From contig RAYE01000052.1 of NCBI GenBank assembly GCA_003612285.1, positions 1 through 41,497 of the forward strand: a DNA stretch of 41,497 bases, given 5' to 3'. Below the pieces are notes generated by a model, which was not told where the DNA came from, searched no databases, and was given only the letters and a program-made list of their open reading frames with translations. The number at the start of each line of letters is the position of its first letter. Position 1 is the first letter of the stretch. Source of the stretch: a bacterium D16-51. Its GTDB lineage: Bacteria > Bacillota > Clostridia > Lachnospirales > Lachnospiraceae. Positions 6,017 through 13,827 of this stretch are shown here, piece after piece. A program made the position numbers and the translations under genes.

Positions 6017-6376
6017 ATGCAGATATGCGAAGTAGAGGGGTGTAAATGTGTAGGACAGAGGCACCATATAGTATTTAGATCACAGGGCGGCTTAGATATT
6101 GATTTGAATTATAAATATCTATGCGCGGAACATCACAACATGGGAAACCGCAGCCCGCACATGAGCCGGGAAATAGATGTAGGTTATAAAATCGAATTGC
6201 AAAGAAAGTTTTACAAACTTTTCCGTGAGGCAAGATACACCATAGGAGAGATTGCAGAATTATTGGGCTGCCAAAAGAAAACATTAGAGAAACGATTTAA
6301 GGCGGTGCCAAACCGTGCCGGAACGTATGAAAAAGAGGACATTATAAGGGCACTTATGGGAGGGAAACTATATTGA
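6017..6376 (+). CDS. Small HNH-type protein with C-terminal HTH
   Basis: 119 residues from ATG 6017 after AAGGAGG. The first half has CEVEGCKCVGQRHHIVFRSQGG, then LCAEHHNMG, the Cys/His arrangement of small HNH nucleases (metal-binding cysteines, HH pair, later H). The second half, IGEIAELLGCQKKTLEKRFK, looks like a helix-turn-helix for DNA binding. It may be a nicking or homing-type endonuclease, or a structural zinc protein with DNA-binding ability. It overlaps the next gene by 4 bp. Confidence 0.7.
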   Translation: MQICEVEGCKCVGQRHHIVFRSQGGLDIDLNYKYLCAEHHNMGNRSPHMSREIDVGYKIELQRKFYKLFREARYTIGEIAELLGCQKKTLEKRFKAVPNRAGTYEKEDIIRALMGGKLY

Positions 6377-6678
6377 GTTTAACAGCATTAGTAGCAGAAT
6401 TGGAGAGGGAGGTAAGGGAGTGGCGACAGCAGGAACAAAATACATTACAGATGATAGCTGCTATTACGTCGCCAGAGTTTGCAGAGCAGGCGGCAGACGT
6501 TTTAGACAGCAAGAAACATTCATACAGCTTTGAGGCGTATTTGGTTTTGCTTGGACGGCTACAAGAGTTAATAAGTGCAGGTATGCCAAACTGTTTAGCA
6601 CTGGACGCGGTACAGACGTGCGAAACAGCAGAAACGATTATAAACGCATGGAGATTAGCAAACGCAGGCGACAAGTAA
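6373..6678 (+). CDS. Hypothetical helical protein (101 aa)
   Basis: It starts at TTG 6373 overlapping the previous stop, with GGGAGGG in the upstream gene as ribosome site. The product is mostly helical (LTALVAELEREVREWRQQEQ) with no recognisable family. It closes the small cluster before the partition genes. The end lies 45 bp before the ParA start. Confidence 0.55.
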   Translation: MSLTALVAELEREVREWRQQEQNTLQMIAAITSPEFAEQAADVLDSKKHSYSFEAYLVLLGRLQELISAGMPNCLALDAVQTCETAETIINAWRLANAGDK

Positions 6679-6722
6679 CGGCGGGAAACAAATTATTTTA
6701 CGAACAGAAAGGAGCAAACGCA

Positions 6723-7502
6723 ATGAGAGTTATTTCAATTATCAGCCTCAAAGGAGGCGTGGCGAAAACGACAACAAGCGTAAACATGGCTTACATATTA
6801 TGCAAGCAGGGATTTAGAGTTTTGCTTATTGACAATGACAAGCAGGGGAACGCCTCAAAGACATTCGGGCTATACAATCCAGAGGACGAAAACACCGTAG
6901 CCCGGATTATGCTTGAAAGAGGCTTAGACGTCCGGGAGATCATAAACAAAACGCCATACAGTGACAGCGAGGCAGGCACATTGGATATTATAACAGCAAA
7001 TATGGAACTGTTAGAGGCTAACATGAGGACGATTGTAGACACTGGACGGCAGCAGCAGACGAGATTTAAGAAAGCATTAACAGCAGTGAGCGATCAATAT
7101 GATTTCTGCATAATTGACAATGCACCAGATATAAACATGAGCATTATTAACGCCCTTGTGGTGTCAGATGATCTAATCATTCCAATTATGATAGATCAGT
7201 ACAGCTTTGACGGCTTGGAAATTCTCATAGAACAGATAGAACAGACAAAAGAGGATTTTAACCCGGCATTAACTTTTAGAGGCTGCCTTGTAACACAGTA
7301 CCGAAAAGCCGACGTGCAGGAGCAGGGAACGGAAGTATTAGACAGTGGCTACCCGATTTTTGAAAGCAGGATCAGACGGACGGAAAACAAAGTAAATGAA
7401 AGTACGTTTGCAGGAAAGCCGGTTGTTGAGTATTCGGTAAGATGTGGAGCGTCGCAGGATTATAAAAAATTTGTGCGTGAATATTTGGAGGCGATCAAAT
7501 GA
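6723..7502 (+). CDS. parA: ParA-type partition ATPase
   Basis: 259 residues from ATG 6723 after GAAAGGAG; an upstream in-frame extension has no ribosome site. The deviant Walker A motif KGGVAKTT (about residues 10-17) with the signature lysine, LLIDNDKQGNASKTF for the A' region, and FCIIDNAPDINM for Walker B identify a ParA/Soj ATPase of the small chromosomal or plasmid type without an N-terminal HTH. ATP-dependent gradients of such proteins on the nucleoid move DNA marked by ParB. With the ParB gene 260 bp downstream it forms a full partition operon, which means the phage DNA spends time as a low-copy plasmid-like circle. Confidence 0.92.
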   Translation: MRVISIISLKGGVAKTTTSVNMAYILCKQGFRVLLIDNDKQGNASKTFGLYNPEDENTVARIMLERGLDVREIINKTPYSDSEAGTLDIITANMELLEANMRTIVDTGRQQQTRFKKALTAVSDQYDFCIIDNAPDINMSIINALVVSDDLIIPIMIDQYSFDGLEILIEQIEQTKEDFNPALTFRGCLVTQYRKADVQEQGTEVLDSGYPIFESRIRRTENKVNESTFAGKPVVEYSVRCGASQDYKKFVREYLEAIK

Positions 7503-7714
7503 GATCAAAGAAAATCAAGGTAAAAGCCTATTGCCCATACGAAATTGGCGACAAGGTACAGTTTGAAAAGGGCGGCAATGTTAAGACAATGGAAATTACG
7601 GACGTAATCACAGAAACAAGCGCGAAAAACGGTACAAGCAAGTTTCGGCTAGAGTTAGACGGTTGGTATATGTTAGATACAAATTTGCATGAAATCAAAA
7701 TACAGAAACCGTAA
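7499..7714 (+). CDS. Hypothetical protein between parA and parB (71 aa)
   Basis: ATG 7499 overlaps the parA stop by 4 bp, so it is translated with parA. The 71-residue product (YCPYEIGDKVQFEKGG at about 11-26) is predicted to be beta-rich and resembles small SH3-like or KOW-like barrels, but I cannot name a family. Position suggests a partition accessory. It is followed by a dyad (7729-7745) that may be an operator or centromere site. Confidence 0.6.
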   Translation: MRSKKIKVKAYCPYEIGDKVQFEKGGNVKTMEITDVITETSAKNGTSKFRLELDGWYMLDTNLHEIKIQKP

Positions 7715-7728
7715 AAAATAGGCGAAAA

Positions 7729-7745
7729 GTGCCCAACAAGGGCAC
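7729..7745. promoter_or_regulatory. Dyad upstream of parB (possible parS or operator)
   Basis: GTGCCC and GGGCAC form a perfect 6-bp inverted repeat around AACAA, 19 bp before the parB start. ParB-type systems often bind inverted repeats next to their own genes. A single copy is seen, and it could also be a simple RNA hairpin. Confidence 0.3.
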
Positions 7746-7763
7746 AAGAAAGGAAGTGACAAA

Positions 7764-9122
7764 ATGGCATTTAACATTAAAGATTTTCTGAATGAGGAAA
7801 GCAAAAAAGAGGTAATAGACGATTTCCCGATAAAGAAAATTTCCGTAAAAAAGCTGCACCCAAGCAAGCAGAATTTTTATAACATTGATCCGAAAGAGAT
7901 TGAGGCATTAAAAGATACTATTGAGTTAGTGGGCGTCCAAGAAAATTTAGTTGTGAGGGAGATAAAAGAGGGCGAGTTTGCCGGGGAATATGAAATTATT
8001 GTAGGACACAAACGCCACCTTGCAGTATCGGAATTGGCAGCAGAGGGGAAAGTAACGGAGTTTGTACCATGCAAGATTGATTACAGCGGGAATAGTGCAT
8101 TGCGCGAGTTGATATTGATATTTACAAACTCTACGCAGCGGGAGCGGTCAGACTATGAGAAAATGCACGAGATCCAAAGAGTGCGGGAGTTGTTGGAGGA
8201 TTACGCAAAGAATAATGATTTGCCGGGAAGAAAGAGGGACATTATAGCCGGGATCCTTAATACATCAAAAAGCACTATTTCAAGATTGGATAACATCAGA
8301 CGGCATATTATACCGGAGTTTATGCAGGAATATAAAGCCGGGAAGATACCAACGGCAACCGCCAACGAAATTGCAGGCATAAGCGACGAGGGGCAGCAGG
8401 AATTGTGGCAGCAGTACAGAGAAACCGGTAGCATTAAGAAAAAAGAGGCGGCAGCAGTAAAGCAGGAAGAAAAGCCGCAGCCGGAGGCAAAAGAAGAAAC
8501 ACAGACGCAACCGGAGAAAAGAGAAGAAAAACCGGAGCAGATAAAACAAGAGGAACCAAGACAAGAGGAGCCGGAAAACATACCGGAGCAGGAGCCACAG
8601 GAGGAAACGACCGTAACAGTAACAAGGACGCAGGACAACACAGACAGAAAGACGCTTATTATTGCCGGACGGATCAACCCAAACAAAGAATACAACGGCA
8701 TGAATATAAAATATTTCATGGACGCGGTAACAAATAGTGATTTATTTGATACGGAGTTTTGGGAAAAGTGGCAAAACCCGGATATACACCAACCGAGCCT
8801 TTTAACAGAGTATGCCGGAGTGATCGAAACATTCAGCAGCGGCACCGGGGAATTGTGCGAATGTAGTTTTAATGAGGGATTTACAGTAACTAGACAGGAG
8901 GCGCACCAGACAGCAAATATTACCTCAATGGAACTTGTAGAGTTGATCGACGCACTTATATACACAAAGGTAATAGAAATCAAAACAGAGAGAGTAGACG
9001 TTGCGTATTGGGGAAAAGAAACAGCAAGGGAGTTGGCGAGGTTATCAATGTGGCTTACAGAGCAGGAATTAGCAGTAATGCAGGATATAGCCTTAAAACT
9101 GAAAGAGAGGGCGGGAAAATGA
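7764..9122 (+). CDS. parB: ParB-family partition protein with long charged linker
   Basis: 452 residues from ATG 7764 after AAGGAAG. The N-terminal ParB/Spo0J domain (about 22-105) has VKKLHPSKQNFYN, GVQENLVVREI and the nucleotide-binding IIVGHKRHLA. The middle HTH region (about 130-195) includes NSTQRERSDYEK and AGILNTSKSTISRLDNI. A low-complexity linker rich in E, K, P and Q (about 229-285) joins an unfamiliar C-terminal domain (about 295-450). This is longer than chromosomal Spo0J (about 280), owing to linker and extra domain. It should bind a centromere site and stimulate ParA. The centromere is not identified; a dyad lies directly upstream. Confidence 0.88.
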   Translation: MAFNIKDFLNEESKKEVIDDFPIKKISVKKLHPSKQNFYNIDPKEIEALKDTIELVGVQENLVVREIKEGEFAGEYEIIVGHKRHLAVSELAAEGKVTEFVPCKIDYSGNSALRELILIFTNSTQRERSDYEKMHEIQRVRELLEDYAKNNDLPGRKRDIIAGILNTSKSTISRLDNIRRHIIPEFMQEYKAGKIPTATANEIAGISDEGQQELWQQYRETGSIKKKEAAAVKQEEKPQPEAKEETQTQPEKREEKPEQIKQEEPRQEEPENIPEQEPQEETTVTVTRTQDNTDRKTLIIAGRINPNKEYNGMNIKYFMDAVTNSDLFDTEFWEKWQNPDIHQPSLLTEYAGVIETFSSGTGELCECSFNEGFTVTRQEAHQTANITSMELVELIDALIYTKVIEIKTERVDVAYWGKETARELARLSMWLTEQELAVMQDIALKLKERAGK

Positions 9123-9319
9123 GCAGATACGACAAAGACATAGAAGAAAACCGGTATTTAAGCGAAAGCGGGAAATACGCAGCGCAGTTTGCAAGAAACC
9201 ATAATATTTCTTTAGGCGAGGCGTTTCAAAACCCGACAGTACAAGCATACAAAGAGGCAATAAACCATTTAAGGGAGTGTTATGAATTTGCAAACGGAAT
9301 AACACCGAGGGAAGTATAA
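9119..9319 (+). CDS. Hypothetical protein (66 aa)
   Basis: ATG 9119 overlaps the parB stop by 4 bp after GAGAGGGCGGG. The product is a small charged helical protein (SESGKYAAQFARNHNISLGE). The central part resembles a short DNA-binding or adaptor helix pair, but no family is recognised. An upstream in-frame extension inside parB lacks a ribosome site. Confidence 0.55.
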   Translation: MSRYDKDIEENRYLSESGKYAAQFARNHNISLGEAFQNPTVQAYKEAINHLRECYEFANGITPREV

Positions 9320-9330
9320 GGGGGGATCGC

Positions 9331-9654
9331 ATGGAATGTTGTTATATTTGCAGCCCATACCGAGGAAATGTTTTTGAACGGATCCGCAATAGAAAATATG
9401 CACGGTATTTAACGGCAAAGGCTATAAAAATGGGATATGCACCCATTGCGCCGCATTTATACATAACGCAGGTATTAAATGACAAAATCCCGGAAGAAAG
9501 AAAACAGGGTTTAGAGGCAGGATTAAAACTATTAAGACCATGCAAGTATATTATGATTGGCGGGAAATACGGAATAAGCGAGGGAATGAAAGCGGAAATA
9601 GAGGCAGCGAGGGCAGCAGGAAAGAAAATAATAACGATAGGAGGTAGGAAATGA
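9331..9654 (+). CDS. DUF4406-like / nucleoside deoxyribosyltransferase-fold protein
   Basis: 107 residues from ATG 9331 after AAGGGGGGATC. CYICSPYRGNVFERIRNRKYA at the start, APIAPHLYITQVLND in the middle and GKYGISEGMKAEIEAARAAGKKI at the end follow the pattern of DUF4406-type phage proteins, related to nucleoside 2-deoxyribosyltransferases. The conserved SEGM.AEI segment supplies the likely acidic catalytic residue. A role in nucleotide salvage or base exchange is plausible but unproven. It overlaps the next gene by 4 bp. Confidence 0.75.
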   Translation: MECCYICSPYRGNVFERIRNRKYARYLTAKAIKMGYAPIAPHLYITQVLNDKIPEERKQGLEAGLKLLRPCKYIMIGGKYGISEGMKAEIEAARAAGKKIITIGGRK

Positions 9655-9881
9655 AAAACAAAGAAAAAATAGACAAAATTATCAATACAGTAGCGATAAT
9701 AGCAATCATTTCTTTCTTTGTCGGGGCTATGGTTGCAATATGGATAGGGTTTGTTGGGGTAAAGGTTTTATTAAGTGCAGTTGTATTGTTTATTGGAGAT
9801 TATGCAACATTCTTTTGGATCAGTACCGTAAATAAAGAAAAGCAGCGGAAAGAAAGCGAGAGAGGGAGGCGGCAGGCATGA
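9651..9881 (+). CDS. Small membrane protein (76 aa)
   Basis: ATG 9651 follows GGAGGTAGGAA and overlaps the previous stop. Two hydrophobic segments (about 11-34 and 36-58) suggest a helical hairpin in the cytoplasmic membrane, with a basic C-terminal tail (KEKQRKESERGRRQA). No family is recognised. It is an early-expressed membrane protein, possibly for superinfection control or holin-like activity; neither is shown. Confidence 0.65.
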   Translation: MKNKEKIDKIINTVAIIAIISFFVGAMVAIWIGFVGVKVLLSAVVLFIGDYATFFWISTVNKEKQRKESERGRRQA

Positions 9882-10345
9882 GGAAACCAGAGGAATTATT
9901 TGACGGAATATTTATAACGCCGGAAACAAGGGAAAAGATACACGAGGCAGCAGGGGAACGCAGCGAAAAGGATATAAGCCAGTATGTAGACGATTTTTAC
10001 AATGCACTGGATAAAGCATTAAAGATGATCGCGGTATCAATCCCGGACACAAAAGAGTACATCATATACACACCGGAACGACGAATAGGAAAAAGCCGGG
10101 CACTACTCAAATTAGCGAATGATTATAATGCAGTGATTATAGCAACGGCACACGAGCGGGATCATTTGCGGCAAATGGCAAAGGAATTAGGATATACGGA
10201 ACAATGTATAGTTTCGCTATCAGAGTTACAAAGCAAACTACCGGGAAACAGAGTTAGAACAGTTATAAAGACAGAAACAGTAAGAATGGCAGACATAAGA
10301 AAGCGGACAAGCGATTACTACATAGTAGGCATAGAGGAGGTATAA
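9878..10345 (+). CDS. Small P-loop-like protein (155 aa)
   Basis: ATG 9878 follows GGGAGGCGGCAGGC and overlaps the membrane gene. The stretch IYTPERRIGKSRALLKLA looks like a Walker A loop of the kind found in terminase or helicase ATPases (R then GKS). NAVIIATAHERDHL and the terminal YYIVGIEEV resemble the second strand and a Walker B strand. The protein ends straight after that strand, so it holds only the first half of an ATPase core. It may be a mini-ATPase, nucleotide-binding regulator or remnant. Low certainty on function, good certainty that it is translated. Confidence 0.6.
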   Translation: MRKPEELFDGIFITPETREKIHEAAGERSEKDISQYVDDFYNALDKALKMIAVSIPDTKEYIIYTPERRIGKSRALLKLANDYNAVIIATAHERDHLRQMAKELGYTEQCIVSLSELQSKLPGNRVRTVIKTETVRMADIRKRTSDYYIVGIEEV

Positions 10346-10380
10346 CACAACAAAGTAAAAAGTGGAGGAGGGAAAAAAGA

Positions 10381-10719
10381 ATGAAAGCTATATGCGTACA
10401 TTACAGCGAAGAAAGAAAAGATTGCACAATAGGCAGATTTCCACCATGTTGTAAATGTCCGGCTTTTTATCAGCGGGCAGCTAATGAAACAGAGGAAAAA
10501 TTAAACGATCTTGCAAGCGCAATACAGAAAAATTATAGGGCATTTGCAAGGTGGCGCAGCGGTTATAGCGGATATTCGCTAATGGTTGATTTACCATGTA
10601 ATTTTAGAATTGATTTTGCAATAGATGAAACAGCAATGCGGGAAAATTGGAGGAAATACAAAAACATGGTAATAAAAAAGGTAAAGGAAAACTTTTTAGA
10701 GGGCGTATTATTAAAATAA
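10381..10719 (+). CDS. Cysteine-rich hypothetical protein (112 aa)
   Basis: ATG 10381 lies after GGAGGAGGG. The N-terminus has CVHYSEERKDCTIGRFPPCCKC, suggesting a small zinc or Fe-S binding knuckle, followed by helical and beta segments (SGYSLMVDLPCNFRIDFAID). No known family is evident. It belongs to the run of small early genes after parB. Confidence 0.6.
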   Translation: MKAICVHYSEERKDCTIGRFPPCCKCPAFYQRAANETEEKLNDLASAIQKNYRAFARWRSGYSGYSLMVDLPCNFRIDFAIDETAMRENWRKYKNMVIKKVKENFLEGVLLK

Positions 10720-10735
10720 ACAGGAGGCAGCAGAA

Positions 10736-10990
10736 ATGGCAAAGAAAGCAGGAATAACACGGCAGCAGTACAAAGATATAAAGAAAAAGGATCATCAGCA
10801 AATGAACGCCTTTTTAATCAGATTTTGGCAGGACGGTTATAACGACGGATTAGCAGCAGCAAAGAAAGCGAATATTTCCCCGGCAGATATTGAAAACGCC
10901 ATAAGCGGAATTAAAGGAATGGGAGAAACGAAAGTAAAAGCAGTAATGCAGAGAATCTATAAATTATATGAGGAGGCGGCAAAATGTTAA
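10736..10990 (+). CDS. Helix-hairpin-helix-like protein (84 aa)
   Basis: ATG 10736 follows AGGAGGCAGCAG. The C-terminal half, ADIENAISGIKGMGETKVK, has the I.GIG-type turn of a helix-hairpin-helix, a motif binding DNA backbone without sequence preference. The N-terminus is basic and helical. It may assist replication or recombination. Its end overlaps the start of the G-tract gene at 10984. Confidence 0.6.
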   Translation: MAKKAGITRQQYKDIKKKDHQQMNAFLIRFWQDGYNDGLAAAKKANISPADIENAISGIKGMGETKVKAVMQRIYKLYEEAAKC

Positions 10991-11419
10991 TAAACGATAT
11001 TGAGCGGGCAGAAAAAAACAATTCGGGGGGGGGTTGTAACCGGTTACGGTTCATGTAGATTTTGCGGGCAGCAGGCAACAAGAAAAGTTTTAGAAGATTG
11101 GACGCAGGAGGAAAAAGACGAATTAGTAACAGAAACTTGCGAATGTTTAGAGGCTAGATTATACGCAGCAGAAAAAGGACAGAAAGAAAGAGCACACAAG
11201 CGTATAGAAATGCTTTTCGGAGAGAGTAACGGAGTAGTGACTTGCAATGTAGCAGTATTGGAATTACTTCATAGTATCATTAACCCGGTTTGCGAGGGAA
11301 ACATAGCAGCGGCAACGGTTGACATTGGAAATGGAGTAAAAGCAAAGATCAATATAACAAATAAAGGAAATATTAAAGTAGGGCGCACAAAGACAGATAC
11401 AAGCACCTACGAGGCATAG
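10984..11419 (+). pseudogene. Zinc-ribbon-type phage protein, out of frame at a G tract
   Basis: ATG 10984 has an excellent ribosome site (GAGGAGGCGG) but, with nine G at 11025-11033, terminates after about 25 codons. The long frame from the tract to 11419 begins with GYGSCRFCGQQATRKVLEDW, a CxxC knuckle, with a second CEC pair at about residue 48, then a helical region and a beta-rich C-terminus (VDIGNGVKAKINITNKGNIK). With eight G, ATG 10984 would read through as MLINDIERAEKNNSGG then VVTGYGS, giving about 144 residues. A TTG at 11000 is in the long frame but has no ribosome site. Function unknown; it may be a phase-variable zinc protein. Confidence 0.65.
11025..11033 (+). repeat. Poly-G tract (9 G) in the zinc-ribbon gene
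   Basis: Nine consecutive G; eight would put the well-placed ATG 10984 in frame with the rest of the protein. Same off-by-one state as the tract at 5677-5685. Confidence 0.85.
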
Positions 11420-11429
11420 GAGGCGGCAA

Positions 11430-11531
11430 ATGAACATGACAGCGATTATTATTACAGCAATTATTTGTATCACAGTAGCATACATTTCTACACATTCAGA
11501 CGGAGGCAAAGGAGGAAATGAGAAAAAGTAA
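11430..11531 (+). CDS. Small single-span membrane peptide (33 aa)
   Basis: ATG 11430 follows ATAGGAGGCGGCAA. The peptide begins MNMTAIIITAIICITVAYIS, one hydrophobic helix, followed by a short polar tail (THSDGGKGGNEKK). It overlaps the start of the exonuclease gene by 14 bp. It could be a membrane microprotein or a coupling leader; no family recognised. Confidence 0.45.
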   Translation: MNMTAIIITAIICITVAYISTHSDGGKGGNEKK

Positions 11532-12084
11532 AATTATCTGCTTAGACATTGAAACAACAGGATTAGACATAATGCAAGATGAAATATTGCAGGTGTCTAT
11601 TATCAATGGCAGAGGCAGGACGCTTTACAATTCCTATATAAGACCAGAGCGAAAGCGGGAATGGAAAGACGCGGAAAAGATCAATAAAATTTCGTGGCAG
11701 GCAGTAAGAAACGCGCCCTCATTAAAACACGAAAAGAAAAAAATAGAGCGGATCTTGCAGAAAGCAGGCTTGATTGTAGGGTACAATCATAAAGCCTTTG
11801 ATTTGCCGTTTATGGCAGCGAGAGGAATAAACACAGCGGTAAAAGCGGAAATTTACGACGTTATGTTAGAGTTTTCCTATATAGCCGGAGAATACGACGA
11901 GGAGCATAACGGTTACAAGTGGAAACCTTTGACATATTGCGCAAAATACTATGGTTACGTTAATTATAAAGCGCACGACGCATTAGAGGACGTAAGAGCA
12001 ACACTACATTGCTATTTTTCAATACGCAGGGACAAAAGAGGGCGCAGGGCGGCAGAGAGAAGAAAGGAGGCGTTACATGAATAA
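11518..12084 (+). CDS. DnaQ-like 3'-5' exonuclease (DEDDh)
   Basis: 188 residues from ATG 11518 after AAAGGAGGAA. ExoI motif CLDIETTGLD (D10, E12), ExoII in VGYNHKAFDLPFMAARG and ExoIII YKAHDALEDVRATLHCY with the HxxxxD pair form the complete DEDDh active site. Such enzymes remove nucleotides from 3' ends, as proofreading subunits or in DNA repair. No DNA polymerase gene is present in the window, so it probably works with host polymerase or in recombination. The gene is intact and of normal single-domain length. Confidence 0.9.
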   Translation: MRKSKIICLDIETTGLDIMQDEILQVSIINGRGRTLYNSYIRPERKREWKDAEKINKISWQAVRNAPSLKHEKKKIERILQKAGLIVGYNHKAFDLPFMAARGINTAVKAEIYDVMLEFSYIAGEYDEEHNGYKWKPLTYCAKYYGYVNYKAHDALEDVRATLHCYFSIRRDKRGRRAAERRKEALHE

Positions 12085-12397
12085 GAGGCAAAGAAAGAAG
12101 AAATTCAAAAAGAAATATGGCTACAATCCACCACAGAGTATGCCAATACACAAAGCGGAACAAATAGCAGCAGTGATAGAACAGTATAAAAAGGCTTGGG
12201 AGTGCTTGAAAAACACATTATTAGAAATTGTAAAGGTATTGCAGCCACACTTTGAAAGAATGGTTATACCAGAATATTTCACAGATACAAGATTTAAGAA
12301 AATAGAAAAGTTGCAGCAGGCGTGGCAGGAGGAACACAAAAAAGAAAATGAGGAGGTAGAGCGTTGGGAACAATTTACACGGCAGCAAAAACAATAG
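12077..12397 (+). CDS. Basic helical hypothetical protein (106 aa)
   Basis: ATG 12077 follows GAAAGGAGGCG and overlaps the exonuclease stop by 8 bp. It starts with a very basic stretch (NKRQRKKKFKKKYGYNPPQ), likely for nucleic-acid binding, followed by helices rich in E, K and Q. I do not recognise a family. It overlaps the next gene by 34 bp. Confidence 0.55.
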   Translation: MNKRQRKKKFKKKYGYNPPQSMPIHKAEQIAAVIEQYKKAWECLKNTLLEIVKVLQPHFERMVIPEYFTDTRFKKIEKLQQAWQEEHKKENEEVERWEQFTRQQKQ

Positions 12398-12702
12398 CTT
12401 TAATTTTATTTGCAATATTAGTGGTGGCAGAATTATTTACAAAGGGCGCAGAGATTTACCATTATGAATACATCAAAAAGAAACAACAAAAACAGTATCA
12501 GTTAATGCAGCAGGCGTTAGAAGTAATGGCAGATCAAATAGACGCTATGAGGAGGCAAAAAGAATACACAGAAAGGATCCTAAACGCTACCAAACTAAAA
12601 CATTTTGCAATTAACGATCAGTTAAAGAGATTACAAAAAATAACAGAGGAGGCAGAAAGACTTGAAAGCAGTTTTAACGGTGTTGCGAAAAGACGGCGAT
12701 AA
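12364..12702 (+). CDS. Membrane-anchored coiled-coil protein (112 aa)
   Basis: TTG 12364 is placed after AGGAGGTAG. One N-terminal membrane helix (AKTIALILFAILVVAELF, about 7-24) is followed by a long charged, glutamine-rich coiled coil with the pattern of a spanin-like or scaffold protein, facing the cytoplasm or outside. Position in the early/middle operon makes a lysis role unlikely. It overlaps both neighbours (34 and 41 bp). Confidence 0.55.
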   Translation: MGTIYTAAKTIALILFAILVVAELFTKGAEIYHYEYIKKKQQKQYQLMQQALEVMADQIDAMRRQKEYTERILNATKLKHFAINDQLKRLQKITEEAERLESSFNGVAKRRR

Positions 12703-12940
12703 TACAACAGAAGAAAGTTTGATGTTTGACACGGACAAAAGCAAGAAAATATGTGACGTGAAAAATCAGTTTAATTATGCAGTGCAGGAAATGTATTTAA
12801 GTCCGGGTGGTATTATTTTTATAAAGAACACCAAACCGGAAAGTCTGGAAATGATAGACCAAAGGCAGGCGAGGAAATATATAGGCGAAAATTACCCGGA
12901 AACATATATAGAATTTTTCGGAGAAGTCAAGGAGGCATAA
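12662..12940 (+). CDS. Hypothetical protein (92 aa)
   Basis: TTG 12662 follows AGGAGGCAGAAAGAC within the preceding gene. The mixed alpha/beta product (KAVLTVLRKDGDNTTEESL near the start, PGGIIFIKNTKPESLEM in the middle) has no membrane segment or recognisable domain. It is the last small gene before the ArpU-like regulator, with a 1-bp gap. Confidence 0.5.
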   Translation: MKAVLTVLRKDGDNTTEESLMFDTDKSKKICDVKNQFNYAVQEMYLSPGGIIFIKNTKPESLEMIDQRQARKYIGENYPETYIEFFGEVKEA

Positions 12941-12941
12941 C

Positions 12942-13514
12942 ATGAGTGTGACAAAGGAAACTAAGGAAACGATAATTACAACCATTGACGAGGTATTCGA
13001 GAAAATGAATAGCATTTCTTGGGTAGATCGTCAAAGAGCAATGAAAGAGGAGGCATTTAAGAATACAGAAAAGATATTGTATTGCTACCAGACGTTAAAA
13101 GAGCATATAGCAGATGAAAAAGAATATTTGGAAATGGCGTTGCATGGAAAAAGTACAAGTTTTGTTACATATTCCAAAAATAAGGCAGCCCCCACGGACG
13201 AAGAAACCATATTAAGAGATCGCAAAGCGTCTTATGAGCGCAGCTTAAACGACGTAGAACGCATTGAAAAGGCGTTAAAGAAGATTAAGGATAGAAAAGG
13301 TTATGAGGTTATCGAATTGCGGTATTTGAGCCGCAAACAGCGCAAGGAGGGCGGCAAACTTATAGAGGACACATACACCTATGAGGAAATTACAGAAATG
13401 TTAGCCGGAAAGAACGGATATAACGACAACCTCAACGAAAAGACAGTAAGAAACTATAAAAATGCACTCATTAAAGAAATGGCGGTGTTACTTTTTGGAT
13501 CAGACGCAATATAA
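12942..13514 (+). CDS. ArpU/sigma-like late transcription regulator
   Basis: 190 residues from ATG 12942 after AAGGAGGC. The C-terminal part (GYEVIELRYLSRKQRKEGGK, then YTYEEITEMLAGKNGYNDNLNEKTVRNYKNALIKEMA) is a sigma-70 region-4-like helix-turn-helix as in ArpU/RinA-type phage regulators. The N-terminal half is helical. Members of this group activate late (packaging and structural) genes of Gram-positive phages, and this gene stands between the early genes and the terminase cluster. It probably switches on the operon starting near 14774. The target promoter was not identified. Confidence 0.75.
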   Translation: MSVTKETKETIITTIDEVFEKMNSISWVDRQRAMKEEAFKNTEKILYCYQTLKEHIADEKEYLEMALHGKSTSFVTYSKNKAAPTDEETILRDRKASYERSLNDVERIEKALKKIKDRKGYEVIELRYLSRKQRKEGGKLIEDTYTYEEITEMLAGKNGYNDNLNEKTVRNYKNALIKEMAVLLFGSDAI

Positions 13515-13554
13515 TACAAAAATCAATGGTTGCGACATAGGAAGTTATAGCAGA

Positions 13555-13827
13555 ATGTCAAAAAAGTGTAGGAATTGCGATAAAAAGGATTATTGCGATC
13601 ACAAGAGGTTAGAGAAATTGGCTTATATAATTCCTAGAGAAACAACAATAGGCATAGATTTAGCAAGCGGGAAAGACTTTTCAGCCAATGCAGCAGGTGT
13701 GGTAGGTTGGACGACAGCAGAGGCAGCGGAGGCACTTACTAAAGCAGTGAAAGCGGCAGCAGCACAAATGGCAAAACCAAACGAGATTAGGAGGTTATGC
13801 AATGTTGACACTACCAATAAAGAATAA
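13555..13827 (+). CDS. Small zinc-knuckle protein (90 aa)
   Basis: ATG 13555, about 10 bp after an AGGAAG. The N-terminus KKCRNCDKKDYCDHKRLEKL is a CxxC...CxH knuckle common in small Clostridia phage proteins, followed by an alanine-rich helical C-terminus. An in-frame extension back to 13462 runs inside the regulator gene and lacks a ribosome site, so the later start is preferred. Function unknown. It overlaps the next gene by 26 bp. Confidence 0.55.
   Translation: MSKKCRNCDKKDYCDHKRLEKLAYIIPRETTIGIDLASGKDFSANAAGVVGWTTAEAAEALTKAVKAAAAQMAKPNEIRRLCNVDTTNKE

Noticed and set aside
8201-8983. Minus-strand ORF of 260 codons
   Set aside because: It lies wholly opposite parB, has no ribosome site, and its serine/cysteine-rich product mirrors the purine-rich parB sequence.
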